DNA of 51,112 bases from Candidatus Woesearchaeota archaeon (GTDB lineage Archaea; Nanobdellota; Nanobdellia; Woesearchaeales; SM23-78). Numbering within the stretch: the first letter of the stretch is position 1; each line of letters starts with the position of its first letter. Under the pieces are notes generated by a model, which worked only from the letters and a program-made list of their open reading frames with translations, was not told the origin of the DNA and did not search any database. The position numbers and the translations under genes are program-made. This document shows, in pieces, positions 35,868 to 44,466 of this stretch. The DNA is taken from NCBI GenBank assembly GCA_016932315.1, contig JAFGDD010000019.1, positions 1-51,112 of the forward strand. The letters run 5' to 3'.

Positions 35868-35916
35868 CAATAGCTATACTCTAAATGCGTCTGCAAGGGT
35901 GAAGGAGGAAAAGAAA

Positions 35917-36930
35917 ATGGGAAAAGGAAAGTGCGGAATAGAGAGAGCAGGAAATGGAACCGGGGCTGCAGATATGAAAAGAAGGGCACGGGTAGCGAGG
36001 ATCGAATCCGCTCTTACAAGGGGGGCAGAGAAGTATTTCCAGGAGCAAGGATTTGTATGGGTTCCTAGCGTGCCTCACATCGTCTCTGTGACTGGGGCGT
36101 GCGAGAACGTGAACACGCTTTACAGCATAGACTATCATGGAAGAGAAGCTTTTCTCACCCAGACAGGCCAGACTGCTCTAGAAGAAATGATTCAAGGACT
36201 TGAAAAAGTAAGCACAATAATTCATAGCTTCAGAAAGGAAGAAAGCGTCGACAACAGGCACTTGACAGAGTTCCCACTGGTAGAATTTGAGTTCAGGTAC
36301 GACCCTGAAAAAGAAGACGGTTTTGAGCTATTGCTGCAAAACATGGAAAACACAATCTGCAGCATGATAGGAAATGTGCTAAAAACAGAGAAGGAAAGCC
36401 TTGAGAAGCTCGGAGTGGATTATTCCAGACTTGAGAATATCAAGAGGCCATTTGACAGGATATCATACGATGACGCTGTGAAGCTGCTAGATATGAAGTG
36501 GGGCGATGACCTGCGAAGCGAATTAGAAGGAAAGCTTATGAGCATTATGGGAAATAATCCTGTGTTTGTCACGCGCTACCCTACGCACATAAAGTTCTTC
36601 AACATGCAACAAAACGCCTGCAATCCTGATATTGTGAACAGCGCAGACCTGTTATTGCCGCCAGGAGGCGAAGCTGTTGGCAGTGCTGTGAGAGAGCACA
36701 ACTATGAAAGGCTTATTGAAAGGCTTGACAAGTCAGAGATGATGAAGAACCTGCGAAGCAAAGGCAAAGACCTAAAAGACTTTGAAAGCTACACAAACCT
36801 TGTAAGGGACAACCCGGTGCCTCATGCAGGCTGCGGAATAGGCTTGAACAGAGTGATGCAGTACGTGCTTAATGAGAAGGACATCCGCAAGGCAACGCCG
36901 TATCCTATGAACAAGGAGATATTGTACTGA
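35917..36930 (+). CDS. Archaeal asparagine synthetase related to AsnRS (AS-AR type)
   Basis: A 337-aa class II aminoacyl-tRNA synthetase-like catalytic core without an anticodon-binding domain. Motif 2 is in FRKEESVDNRHLTEFPLVEFEF and motif 3 in GCGIGLNRVMQYVL. The order, and TGACENVNTLY / TQTGQT near the aspartate site, match the archaeal AsnRS-like proteins that make Asn from Asp. GGAGG at 35904-35908 sets the start at 35917 instead of a GTG at 35899. Confidence 0.85.
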   Translation: MGKGKCGIERAGNGTGAADMKRRARVARIESALTRGAEKYFQEQGFVWVPSVPHIVSVTGACENVNTLYSIDYHGREAFLTQTGQTALEEMIQGLEKVSTIIHSFRKEESVDNRHLTEFPLVEFEFRYDPEKEDGFELLLQNMENTICSMIGNVLKTEKESLEKLGVDYSRLENIKRPFDRISYDDAVKLLDMKWGDDLRSELEGKLMSIMGNNPVFVTRYPTHIKFFNMQQNACNPDIVNSADLLLPPGGEAVGSAVREHNYERLIERLDKSEMMKNLRSKGKDLKDFESYTNLVRDNPVPHAGCGIGLNRVMQYVLNEKDIRKATPYPMNKEILY

Positions 36931-36969
36931 GAATATAGAAAAACAGAATAGAAAAAACTATTATGGGTT

Positions 36970-37245
36970 TCATTTTTGTTTCATATATCTTGAATGGTAT
37001 CTAACATTGAACCAGCCACCAGGAGCCCAAGGATTGAAAAACGGGTCGTCAATAAAAGGATCGCCAGTTTTACCCGCATATCTACCTCTTCCCCATCTTG
37101 CCTCTTCTATATCTCTTGAAGACATTTCTCTGCTTGCGCTTCTTCTACCTGAATAATTAGTATCATATTTATCATCAAATTCCGCCGCTCTGATAGATTC
37201 AGGAAATAATTTAGCCCAAAATTCTTCTCGTGGATCTGCAGGCAT
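36970..37245 (-). CDS. Small basic hypothetical protein
   Basis: A 91-aa Arg/Gly/Pro/Trp-rich soluble protein, probably largely unfolded. GGAGG on the minus strand lies 8 nt before the ATG, which supports translation. No family recognised. Confidence 0.65.
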   Translation of the reverse strand: MPADPREEFWAKLFPESIRAAEFDDKYDTNYSGRRSASREMSSRDIEEARWGRGRYAGKTGDPFIDDPFFNPWAPGGWFNVRYHSRYMKQK

Positions 37246-37401
37246 TAGTTTTTCCTCCTTGCAAACAGGAATAAATAATGGTCATATCAATCTTTCGTTC
37301 ATCATTTGAAACTCCTCCACGTCGTTGGAACGAATCTCTGGTAGTGAAAGCAACCAAAAAGAAATTGAAATATTATTGAGTTTAATCAGTTATATAAGAA
37401 T

Positions 37402-37641
37402 TCAGTTAGGCCCTTCAAACCCACAAGCAGGGCACTTGTACTTAGCTACTGTTTTCCTGCAGTTAGAGCACCTAATAATTGTATACTGGCCGCAATTAGG
37501 GCAGGTGAATTTTACAGAGCCCCGGTCATTCACAACGCTTACATTGCAAGAGAGGCATTTGACTCCCTTAGCAGCAGCCACAGGTATTTCTGGTGATTGT
37601 AATGCTCCTTTTGCTTCAACATCTTCTTTCTTTTTAGTCAT
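37402..37641 (-). CDS. Small archaeal zinc-ribbon protein
   Basis: A 79-aa protein with four CxxC pairs (CLSC, CPNC, CSNC, CPAC), making two zinc-binding ribbons, and the order typical of the archaeal double-zinc-finger proteins often encoded next to aEF1-beta. Likely nucleic-acid binding; function unknown. A minus-strand TATA (TTTATAAA, about 37666-37673) is 25 nt before the ATG at 37641. Confidence 0.85.
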   Translation of the reverse strand: MTKKKEDVEAKGALQSPEIPVAAAKGVKCLSCNVSVVNDRGSVKFTCPNCGQYTIIRCSNCRKTVAKYKCPACGFEGPN

Positions 37642-37738
37642 GATGCCCAGAATTAGAGGGGGGTTTATAAAGGTTACTGAAATTTTCAGGAACCTCAAAA
37701 CAAAGTTTTGAAGTTTACTGATAAATTTTGTGTAGCTA

Positions 37739-37900
37739 AAAAGTCGCCACAGCCGTCACCAAAGCCAAGGACGAAAACTATTTTTAATCGTTGAGGACTT
37801 GGCTGATGGCTGACGTCACAAAATCTATGATTTTGGGACACAAAACCTTTGGTTTTGTTGCACCGGGGGAAGCCCCCTCGGGGTGGCGCAGGCGACTTTT
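37739..37900 (+). repeat. Multi-hairpin element, copy A (reference copy)
   Basis: The closing stem is AAAAGTCGCC (37739-37748)/GGCGACTTTT (37891-37900). Inner arms are AGCCAAG (37763-37769)/CTTGGCT (37798-37804), CAAAATC-TAT-GATTTTG (37819-37835), CAAAACC-TTT-GGTTTTG (37841-37857) and GGGG-AAG-CCCC. The linker TTTTG-GGAC-A-CAAAA is shared with copies B and C. A further hairpin, TCAAAAC-AAA-GTTTTGA (37695-37711), stands just outside. The right arm overlaps the stop codon of the LigD-like gene. Confidence 0.85.
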
Positions 37901-38303
37901 ATTTCATTATCTTCTGCTCTTCCTTAGTCTTAAATAATAACCAATTGTTCGCTCCGGCCTTGTCAAACTTTAGAAGCGTAAACCTGCCTTTGAGTCTTTT
38001 GCCGCGGAGGAAGAAAACAAATTTCTTATCAATGCCGTCCTCTTGCTTTCTGGCTTCAAGTTCATAAGTCCCTTTATCCCAAATTTCAACCTTGCCAGCA
38101 CCATAATTACCTTCTGAAATCTCACCTTCAAAATCTGCATAAGAAATATCGTGGTCATCAACCATTATAGCCAGCCGTTTCTCATCCGGAACAACGCTTG
38201 GCACCTTTGGCACAGCCCAGCTCTTAAGGACTTCATCCATCTCTAACCTGAAGTCATAGTGAAGATGAGTTGCTGCGTGCTTCTGGACTACAAATATTGG
38301 CAT
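37899..38303 (-). CDS. Stand-alone LigD-type 3'-phosphoesterase domain
   Basis: A 134-aa protein equal to the PE domain of bacterial DNA ligase D: FVVQKHAATHLHYDFRLE, then KSWAVPKVPS, then DHDISYADFEGEI...GNYGAGKVEIWDKGTY. The His, Asp and Arg residues that make up the metal/phosphate site are present. It trims 3'-phosphates or ribonucleotides at DNA ends. No ligase or polymerase domain is fused or adjacent. Confidence 0.9.
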   Translation of the reverse strand: MPIFVVQKHAATHLHYDFRLEMDEVLKSWAVPKVPSVVPDEKRLAIMVDDHDISYADFEGEISEGNYGAGKVEIWDKGTYELEARKQEDGIDKKFVFFLRGKRLKGRFTLLKFDKAGANNWLLFKTKEEQKIMK

Positions 38304-38310
38304 TTTTGAT

Positions 38311-39576
38311 TTATGAGTCTGTTTTCTTGAACCTTATCTTATGGATAAAGACTCTTGCTGAGCTTAAAAGGATTGTAGTGACTATAAAAAAGTAAGTGAT
38401 ATCTAATAACAACGGATCAGTTAAGATTCCGTTCTCAAATACTATCTGGATAACAGCCGCAGCTGCTAATCCTCTTGCAAAGATTGAATTAATAAGACTC
38501 TTATCCTGCTTATCCATCTTTCTTGTTATCAAAAGGCTTAGATTTCTCGCTCCGAGAATCGTCAATGCCAGCAAGCCTCCTATCATTATAGCCTTGCTGT
38601 TATTAATGTTCAGGAGCAGCCCTATGTAGACGAAAAAGAATATTTTCAGAAAAAATGATATTTGGCTATAGAACCTGTGCTCCTCCTCGCTAAGCGCAAC
38701 GATGGTGATGCTGTTTTTGGCTGTTTCTTCCTCAGAAGATTTTTTTTCTTCACCATTACCATTGGACTTGTCTGGCTTGTTTCTTATTCCTACAATGATT
38801 GAGCCTAATTGCTTTGAATTGCTAAGAACCAACCCGAAGAAGAGAGCTGCAATGGCTCCATTCCCACCTAAGAACTCTGTTATGAAATAAAGTATCAGGA
38901 GAAAAGCTATTGTACTCATGAAACTCTTGTGCTCCTTAAACACTTTCTTATCAAGGAAAATCCATAATGAGGCGCCTATTATGCCTATCAAGCCGGCTAC
39001 TGCAAACAAGGATATTATCTGGCTCATAACATTCTTGAAGCTGAAGACATTCACTTGAATCAACTGCATTATTGTGAGCGCAAAAACAATTGTAAAGACA
39101 TCAGTAATGGCTGACTCCAAGGCAAGCATGGTATAGACTTTGCCGTTAGGCTTTAACTGCTTTAATAATGGCATTACAAAAGCAGAAGACACCCCTCCTA
39201 AAGCGCACCCTATCAGCAGTGATAATAAGAAATCAAATTTCAGCAAGGCCAATATTGCTGTGACGGTAACTGCTGATATGATAAAATTAAAAAGGGATAT
39301 TGATGAACCAGAAAGCAATCCTCTGGCGAATGATTTCAAATCAATGCTCAAAGCTCCCTCAAACAAAAGGAATAACAGGGCGAAAGTTGTGAAAACGGGT
39401 GCAAAAGCAGCTATGGCTTCTGGCTGCACCCATCCGAAAGCGTGCGGACCAATAAGAAATCCAAGAAGCACCAGAAAAAGAATGTCCGGAACTCCTACCT
39501 TCTTGAACATGAACTCTGCAAAGAAGCCGAATACAATGATCAAGCCCACTCCCAGCAGAACAATATTCACGTCCAT
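38311..39576 (-). CDS. Cation:proton antiporter (CPA family)
   Basis: A 421-aa membrane protein with about 12 hydrophobic segments, exchanging Na+ or K+ for H+. Family features are FKKVGVPDILFLVLLGFLIGP, LLFLFEGALSIDLKSF and GGVSSAFVMPLLKQL, with conserved ALESAITDVFT carrying the transport Asp. A Ser/Glu-rich loop (~270-285) divides the last part. It ends 7 nt before the LigD-like gene start, so cotranscription is likely. Confidence 0.9.
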   Translation of the reverse strand: MDVNIVLLGVGLIIVFGFFAEFMFKKVGVPDILFLVLLGFLIGPHAFGWVQPEAIAAFAPVFTTFALLFLLFEGALSIDLKSFARGLLSGSSISLFNFIISAVTVTAILALLKFDFLLSLLIGCALGGVSSAFVMPLLKQLKPNGKVYTMLALESAITDVFTIVFALTIMQLIQVNVFSFKNVMSQIISLFAVAGLIGIIGASLWIFLDKKVFKEHKSFMSTIAFLLILYFITEFLGGNGAIAALFFGLVLSNSKQLGSIIVGIRNKPDKSNGNGEEKKSSEEETAKNSITIVALSEEEHRFYSQISFFLKIFFFVYIGLLLNINNSKAIMIGGLLALTILGARNLSLLITRKMDKQDKSLINSIFARGLAAAAVIQIVFENGILTDPLLLDITYFFIVTTILLSSARVFIHKIRFKKTDS

Positions 39577-39690
39577 GAATCATCTAAAACAAGAAGGTTT
39601 TATAAAAGTTATCTTTTTTAACTCATGCAAATTTTGCCAAAAAGTTTATTAATTCATGCGCGGCACAATATTGCTTGGGTGAATTATTAA

Positions 39691-40279
39691 GTGGTCGCGA
39701 CAGATATTCTAATAAAGTTTTTTGTAGTCTTAACTCTTGTCTTCTTTTTTCCCAAGGTAATAAGCAGGTTCATTCGCATTTCGCACAACTTAGTTGAAGC
39801 AGCTCTTGGAATTATTCTTGGCATTATCTTCCCGAACTTTTTTTCATCGATGACATGCTGAATGTTTTGTCAGCACTAGGCATTATTACCTTGTTTATCT
39901 ATGCCGGCATGGAGGCAGATTCTAATTTCATAATCCAACGAAAGAAATTTTTCATTACAAACATAATATTGCATCTTCTGATAGTGTGCGGCGTTGGCTA
40001 TGGCTCTAACCTGGAGAAAGTGGAGCGAGTCACCATAGATGTTGCAAGAAAAATACAGAAGACTATCCCGGGGGCTGTGAAAAGTTTTGAGCCATTCATA
40101 AGGTACAATGCTTTTTGGGATTCAAATATTGACTTCACAGTCATCCTCAGGGTTGAGAAGTTTTTGACAAGTACATCATTGTTCACGAGTTCATTAAGGC
40201 GCTGAAAAAAAGGTATGACAAGAAGAAGATAGAGATATCTTGGCCTATGCGAAAAATATATCAATACAAAGCAAAATAG
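39691..40279 (+). pseudogene. Chimeric pseudogene: antiporter start joined to MscS end
   Basis: Three frames are needed. From GTG 39691 a frame reads an antiporter-like start (VVATDILIKFF...LVEAALGIILG) and stops at about 39859. A +1 frame continues the antiporter (MLNVLSALGIITLFIYAGMEADSNF), then switches in-frame at about 40005 to an MscS C-terminus (YGSNLEKVERVTIDVARKIQ...FEPFIRYNAF). A further frameshift near 40165 leads to DKYIIVHEFIKALKKRYDK and the final stop at 40277-40279. Confidence 0.75.
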
Positions 40280-40359
40280 TAATAATATAATAACTAAAAA
40301 ATAAAATAGTAATAAAAACACAATAAATTGGATAAATGTCTATCGGGGCATTCTGAAAG

Positions 40360-41580
40360 ATGATACCAAAGCTCAATGATTACCAGCGAATTATCGGGAA
40401 AAAGGCTGTTGAGAAGATAAGGCAGAGCGCAGAGCCTCTCAAAGGCAAGCACATAGTCCATGTTAATTCTACATCCATGGGCGGCGGCGTGGCAGAAATT
40501 CTCAACACTCTGGTCTTCCTTATGAATGACGTCGGCATAAGGACTGGCTGGCGCGTGATGGTTGGTAGCCACTCATTCTTTAAGATAACCAAGGGCATCC
40601 ATAACTCTTTACAGGGTCAGCCTTGGAAGATGAGCGATAGCAGAAAAAAGATTTACCTTGAATACGCAAAAAGAAATTCCATAATGACGCATATAGCAGA
40701 CCACGACCTCATAGTCATACATGACCCACAACCGCTGGGCATGATAGATGGCTATGAAAAAAAGAGTCTGTGGGTGTGGCGCTGCCACATAGACTTATCC
40801 TGCCCTAATGAGAATACGCTCCAGTTCCTTCTTCCTTTTATCAGGAAGTATGATGGAGTGATAATATCATCTGAAAAGTTTAGGATTAAAAACATTGACG
40901 CACCTCAGTTCATCATACCCCCGAGCATTGACCCGTTGTCCACCAAGAACCGGAAGATAAGTCATGCTAAAGCAAAAAAATTGTTGTCAAAGAAAGGGAT
41001 CGAGCTTGACAAGCCAATAATATCTCAGATATCCAGGTTTGATCCCTGGAAGAACCCTTTCGGGGTATTAAGGATGTATAATAAGATCAAGGAGAAGAAG
41101 GATTGCAAATTGGTGCTCATGGGAGACATGGCATCAGATGACCCCCAAGGACCATTGATATACCACAAAGTAAAGCAAAAAAGCGAGAAAGATCCTGATG
41201 TCCATATCATCACTGAAAAGAATGATTTGCTAGTCAATGCTCTTCAGCAGGAATCTGCCTTGGTATTCCAGAATTCTGTACGCGAAGGGTTCGCCCTCAC
41301 AGTGTCAGAGGCATTGTGGAAGCGCACACCAGTGATAGGCACAGACGTCGGAGGTATTCCCTTGCAAATCCAGGATGGCAAAACAGGCTTTATAATGCGC
41401 AACGAAGAAGAAGGAGTAGAAAAGGCCCTGCTAATACTCAATAATGATAAGCTGAGACTAGCTCTTGGGGAGGCAGGGCATGAGCACATAAAAAAGAATT
41501 TCCTGATAACCAGGCAGCTGCATGATTACCTGAATCTTTTCAACAAAATGTTTGAGAGCAGGTCAACAAAGAACTCTTAG
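40360..41580 (+). CDS. TreT-like trehalose synthase / GT4 glycosyltransferase
   Basis: A 406-aa GT-B glycosyltransferase. The start HIVHVNSTSMGGGVAEIL, WRCHIDLS, SQISRFDPWKNP and the acceptor/donor-site EGFALTVSEALW...VIGTDVGGIPLQI match TreT, which makes trehalose from NDP-glucose and glucose. The last region holds the E(x7)E motif. Other GT4 sugars cannot be ruled out. Confidence 0.85.
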   Translation: MIPKLNDYQRIIGKKAVEKIRQSAEPLKGKHIVHVNSTSMGGGVAEILNTLVFLMNDVGIRTGWRVMVGSHSFFKITKGIHNSLQGQPWKMSDSRKKIYLEYAKRNSIMTHIADHDLIVIHDPQPLGMIDGYEKKSLWVWRCHIDLSCPNENTLQFLLPFIRKYDGVIISSEKFRIKNIDAPQFIIPPSIDPLSTKNRKISHAKAKKLLSKKGIELDKPIISQISRFDPWKNPFGVLRMYNKIKEKKDCKLVLMGDMASDDPQGPLIYHKVKQKSEKDPDVHIITEKNDLLVNALQQESALVFQNSVREGFALTVSEALWKRTPVIGTDVGGIPLQIQDGKTGFIMRNEEEGVEKALLILNNDKLRLALGEAGHEHIKKNFLITRQLHDYLNLFNKMFESRSTKNS

Positions 41581-41607
41581 AATAATTAGAATAAACCCTG
41601 ATTAACA

Positions 41608-42675
41608 TTAACTCTTCCTCTTTGTTACAAGATGCACAGTTCTCGTGGGGAATGCCATGCTTATGCCTGATTTCTCGAATTTCTCCTTAATTGCCAGGTT
41701 AATGTCGTTCTTTATCTGCATTAGCTTGTCAACATTGGATTCCTTCACCCAGTAAATAATTAATATTATTAACGCTGAGTCCCCAAACTCTGTGAGCGCT
41801 GCTATGCTTTCATCCTCAGTAAACTTGTGTTTTACAACAACGTCACGGATTATTTTCTGGGCCTGAATTATTTTTTTCTGGGAAGTATGGTACTCAATTC
41901 CTATGCTCAGCTTTACCTTTCTTGCTTTTTCCCTGGAAACATTCTCAAGAACTGACTTGGCAATCTCTGCGTTCGGAATAACTAATTGTGTGCCATCAAG
42001 AGTCTCAATCCTAGTAGTCCTTAACCCTATCTCACGCACCCAGCCTTCATTAACCCCAACTTTTATCCTGTCACCTATCTTGAATGGCTTATCTGTGAGT
42101 ATGGCTACTCCGCCAAATAGGTTGCTCAGGAGCTCCTGGGCTGCAAGGGCAAATGCTAATCCTCCAAGCCCCACGCCGGTAAGGAGCGCAGAAACATCAA
42201 ATCCGAAGTTCTTGATAACCATTATAATTACTATAATCCAGAAAACTACTTTCACGACTTTTCTTATTATTGGCAGTAAGTTGTTGTCAAGGTCGGACTT
42301 GCTCTTCTCTACTTTCGGCTTCACATAGTTAACAATTATCGCATCTATAATGTTTATTATAACCCAGCTGATGTTAAGCGAGAACAATACCACAAATATC
42401 TTGTTGGCAATATTTTCAGCCCCCCCAGAAAGGTTGAGCTGCCATATCCCGAGATAAACCCCCCATAGTATTATCAGGAAGATTATTGGCCTCTCAAGAA
42501 GCTGCGTGAGGAAATCGTCGATCTTAGTCTTGGTTTTTGCAGTCAAAGCCCTTATTATCTTTGAGCTTATAAAATAAAATATCTTACCTGCAGCAATTCC
42601 GACTATGATGCAAACTATGAGAATAATGTATTGCTTGTAATTGTTTCCCCAGAGCATTGTTTCCAAAAAAGCCAT
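41608..42675 (-). CDS. MscS-type mechanosensitive channel
   Basis: A 355-aa membrane protein with five hydrophobic segments, then the MscS pore helix and beta domain: GLGGLAFALAAQELLSNLFGG, then KPFKIGDRIKV, and VIPNAEIAKSVLENVSR. The C-terminal alpha/beta cage is complete and ends in AFPTRTVHLV. A minus-strand TATA lies near 42700. Confidence 0.93.
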   Translation of the reverse strand: MAFLETMLWGNNYKQYIILIVCIIVGIAAGKIFYFISSKIIRALTAKTKTKIDDFLTQLLERPIIFLIILWGVYLGIWQLNLSGGAENIANKIFVVLFSLNISWVIINIIDAIIVNYVKPKVEKSKSDLDNNLLPIIRKVVKVVFWIIVIIMVIKNFGFDVSALLTGVGLGGLAFALAAQELLSNLFGGVAILTDKPFKIGDRIKVGVNEGWVREIGLRTTRIETLDGTQLVIPNAEIAKSVLENVSREKARKVKLSIGIEYHTSQKKIIQAQKIIRDVVVKHKFTEDESIAALTEFGDSALIILIIYWVKESNVDKLMQIKNDINLAIKEKFEKSGISMAFPTRTVHLVTKRKS

Positions 42676-42819
42676 GATCCTTTCAAAGAAGATATTGATT
42701 TATATAGTTTTTCATGCTCAGAAGTAAGTTCAAAAAACCGCTCTCACCACTCTGTAATGGACAACCCCTTGCCCAACATCTGATGAGCCTCCCTTCACAA
42801 AACCGCTCAGGTGCAGTTC

Positions 42820-42856
42820 ATGCAGCAAGCTGTGACAGCTTAAAAATCTGCTGCAT
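42820..42856. terminator. Hairpin between the MCM-like gene and mscS
   Basis: ATGCAGCA (42820-42827) pairs with TGCTGCAT (42849-42856) around AAGCTG-TGA-CAGCTT. It lies just after the MCM-like stop, reading on the minus strand, in a 190-nt gap. AAAACCGCTC occurs twice in the gap (42734 and 42799). It may be a terminator or processing site. Confidence 0.45.
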
Positions 42857-42865
42857 AAAAATTCG

Positions 42866-44176
42866 TTAACGCTCATCTTTCTTTATGTACAGTGCTAAGT
42901 TAAAGATTTTGAGGACTTTTATTATGTCTTCCTTTTCAACTTTGCTCTTCAGCCTCATCCTAGCAGCTGCCTTGGCCATGTTCATGATTCCAATAACTGT
43001 TCTTGGGCTTATTTCCACCAGGAACTGGTCCTCGTCCTTCTTGACGTCTTCGACAAATCCTTGTATGAGCGGGCTAAGAGCCTTATCAAGCTCAACATCC
43101 TTTGTGAGTGTAAAATTTACATATTCCCTGACAAATTTCCTGTCATTCTCGCTAACATGAGTTTTTTCTCCGCTTATGATGTTGCTGGTTATCTGCATGA
43201 AATCCTTGGCACTCGGCTTCCTGATTAGGAAAACCAAATGAAACCTTGTGAGGAGTGCTGATTCAAACGGTATTTGCTTTTTCAATACTTCTGTTGTTCT
43301 GCCAATAAACCTTTCACCCTCTGGATTGGCTGTTGCAAACACCTTGACGCGGGCATCCAATTTCAGGTGCTCATTGGCCTTGTCATATGTGATAAATCCT
43401 TTTTCCATGGCATTAAGCAAGCCTGCCCTGTCAATAGGTCTTAAGAGGTTGAGCTCATCAATGCATGCAATGCCGTTGTCTGCCATTGGCAGGAGCCCTT
43501 TTGCAACATCCTTACCTATTACTGCAACTGTTAGTCCTGCCTTGGTTGAACCGCTGCCCAGACCAAAGCTGCTTATAGGTGCAAGTTCTGCAATGCTGCG
43601 AAGGATGTCTGTTTTTCCAGTAGCTGGATCTCCGAGCAACAAAATATGAACCTTGTCCTTTGCAAATAATTGGATAAGCCCTGCTTTCTTTACTTCATCC
43701 AAACCAACAATGTTAGGAGCAATCAGGCTCATTATTTTTTCTTCTGCATGAGAAGCGAACTCCTGGAACACTCTCTGCTTCTCCTGGAACACAACCTTTG
43801 CATTGAGCTGGCTCACTCTCTGCTTTACCTGTTCATCAATCACATTACAAGCAACGGTCAAGTACTTTGAGTTTTGGAAGAAGTCATGGCTGGTGTCAAA
43901 GTCTGCCTCTGCAAACCTTGCCTTGTGTGTCTTGAGAAAGAACTTAAGCTCTCCAATCTCTTCTGGGTCAAGAACATCCTGCACCACGGCCAGTCTTGTC
44001 TTGTCTTCATCCTTTAACGGAATGATAGAAGCAAATATGCTGCCAAATTTCTTTTTTTCAGGCACAGAAACAGTTTCCTCCTTTTCTTCCATATCAACTA
44101 CTTCCACTTTTGGCTTTTCTTTCTTTGCGCCAGAAACATTCTTCTTCTCAACTGCTTTATTCTTCACAACCACCAT
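42866..44176 (-). CDS. MCM-like AAA+ ATPase lacking the MCM N-terminal domain
   Basis: A 436-aa protein whose AAA+ core follows the MCM pattern: Walker A GDPATGKT (182-189), Walker B GIACIDELN (235-243), the arginine finger in ALLTRFHLVFLI (~296) and a C-terminal lid domain. A 50-residue Lys/Glu-rich start and ~100 unfamiliar residues replace the OB-fold/zinc region of the replicative helicase. It is probably an MCM paralogue. A minus-strand TATA (about 44203-44212) is ~28 nt before the ATG, downstream of element B. Confidence 0.75.
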   Translation of the reverse strand: MVVVKNKAVEKKNVSGAKKEKPKVEVVDMEEKEETVSVPEKKKFGSIFASIIPLKDEDKTRLAVVQDVLDPEEIGELKFFLKTHKARFAEADFDTSHDFFQNSKYLTVACNVIDEQVKQRVSQLNAKVVFQEKQRVFQEFASHAEEKIMSLIAPNIVGLDEVKKAGLIQLFAKDKVHILLLGDPATGKTDILRSIAELAPISSFGLGSGSTKAGLTVAVIGKDVAKGLLPMADNGIACIDELNLLRPIDRAGLLNAMEKGFITYDKANEHLKLDARVKVFATANPEGERFIGRTTEVLKKQIPFESALLTRFHLVFLIRKPSAKDFMQITSNIISGEKTHVSENDRKFVREYVNFTLTKDVELDKALSPLIQGFVEDVKKDEDQFLVEISPRTVIGIMNMAKAAARMRLKSKVEKEDIIKVLKIFNLALYIKKDER

Positions 44177-44222
44177 ACTGATAGAAAATATAATTGAGTA
44201 TTTATAGTTAACTGAAAAAGAG

Positions 44223-44388
44223 AAAAAGTTGCCGCAACCAGCAACAAAGCCAAGGGCGACATCAAAATGAAATTTTGAGGAGGACTTGGCTGGCGGTTGC
44301 TTTCACAAAAGCTTTGCTTTTGGGACGCAAAAACAAAGTTTTTGCTGTGCCAGGGGTTGCCCAACCGGGGTGGCTAAGGCAATTTTTT
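44223..44388 (+). repeat. Multi-hairpin element, copy B (upstream of MCM-like gene)
   Basis: AAAAAGTTGCC (44223-44233) pairs with GGCAATTTTTT (44378-44388) with one G-U. Arms: GCAACC (44234-44239)/GGTTGC (44295-44300), AGCCAAG (44248-44254)/CTTGGCT (44285-44291), TCAAAAT-GAA-ATTTTGA (44262-44278), CAAAAGC-TTT-GCTTTTG (44306-44322), GCAAAAAC-AAA-GTTTTTGC (44327-44345), then GCCA/TGGC around a GGTT/AACC arm. Confidence 0.85.
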
Positions 44389-44466
44389 ATTACAAGTAAT
44401 TTTTTAGAAAAAATATTTAAACTCAACAGTCTAAAGTTTTGAAAGAGAAAAAAAGAGGTCGGTATT

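Noticed and set aside
39140..39652. A 170-codon plus-strand frame inside the antiporter gene
   Set aside because: Antisense shadow of membrane-helix codons; no start signal or known domain.
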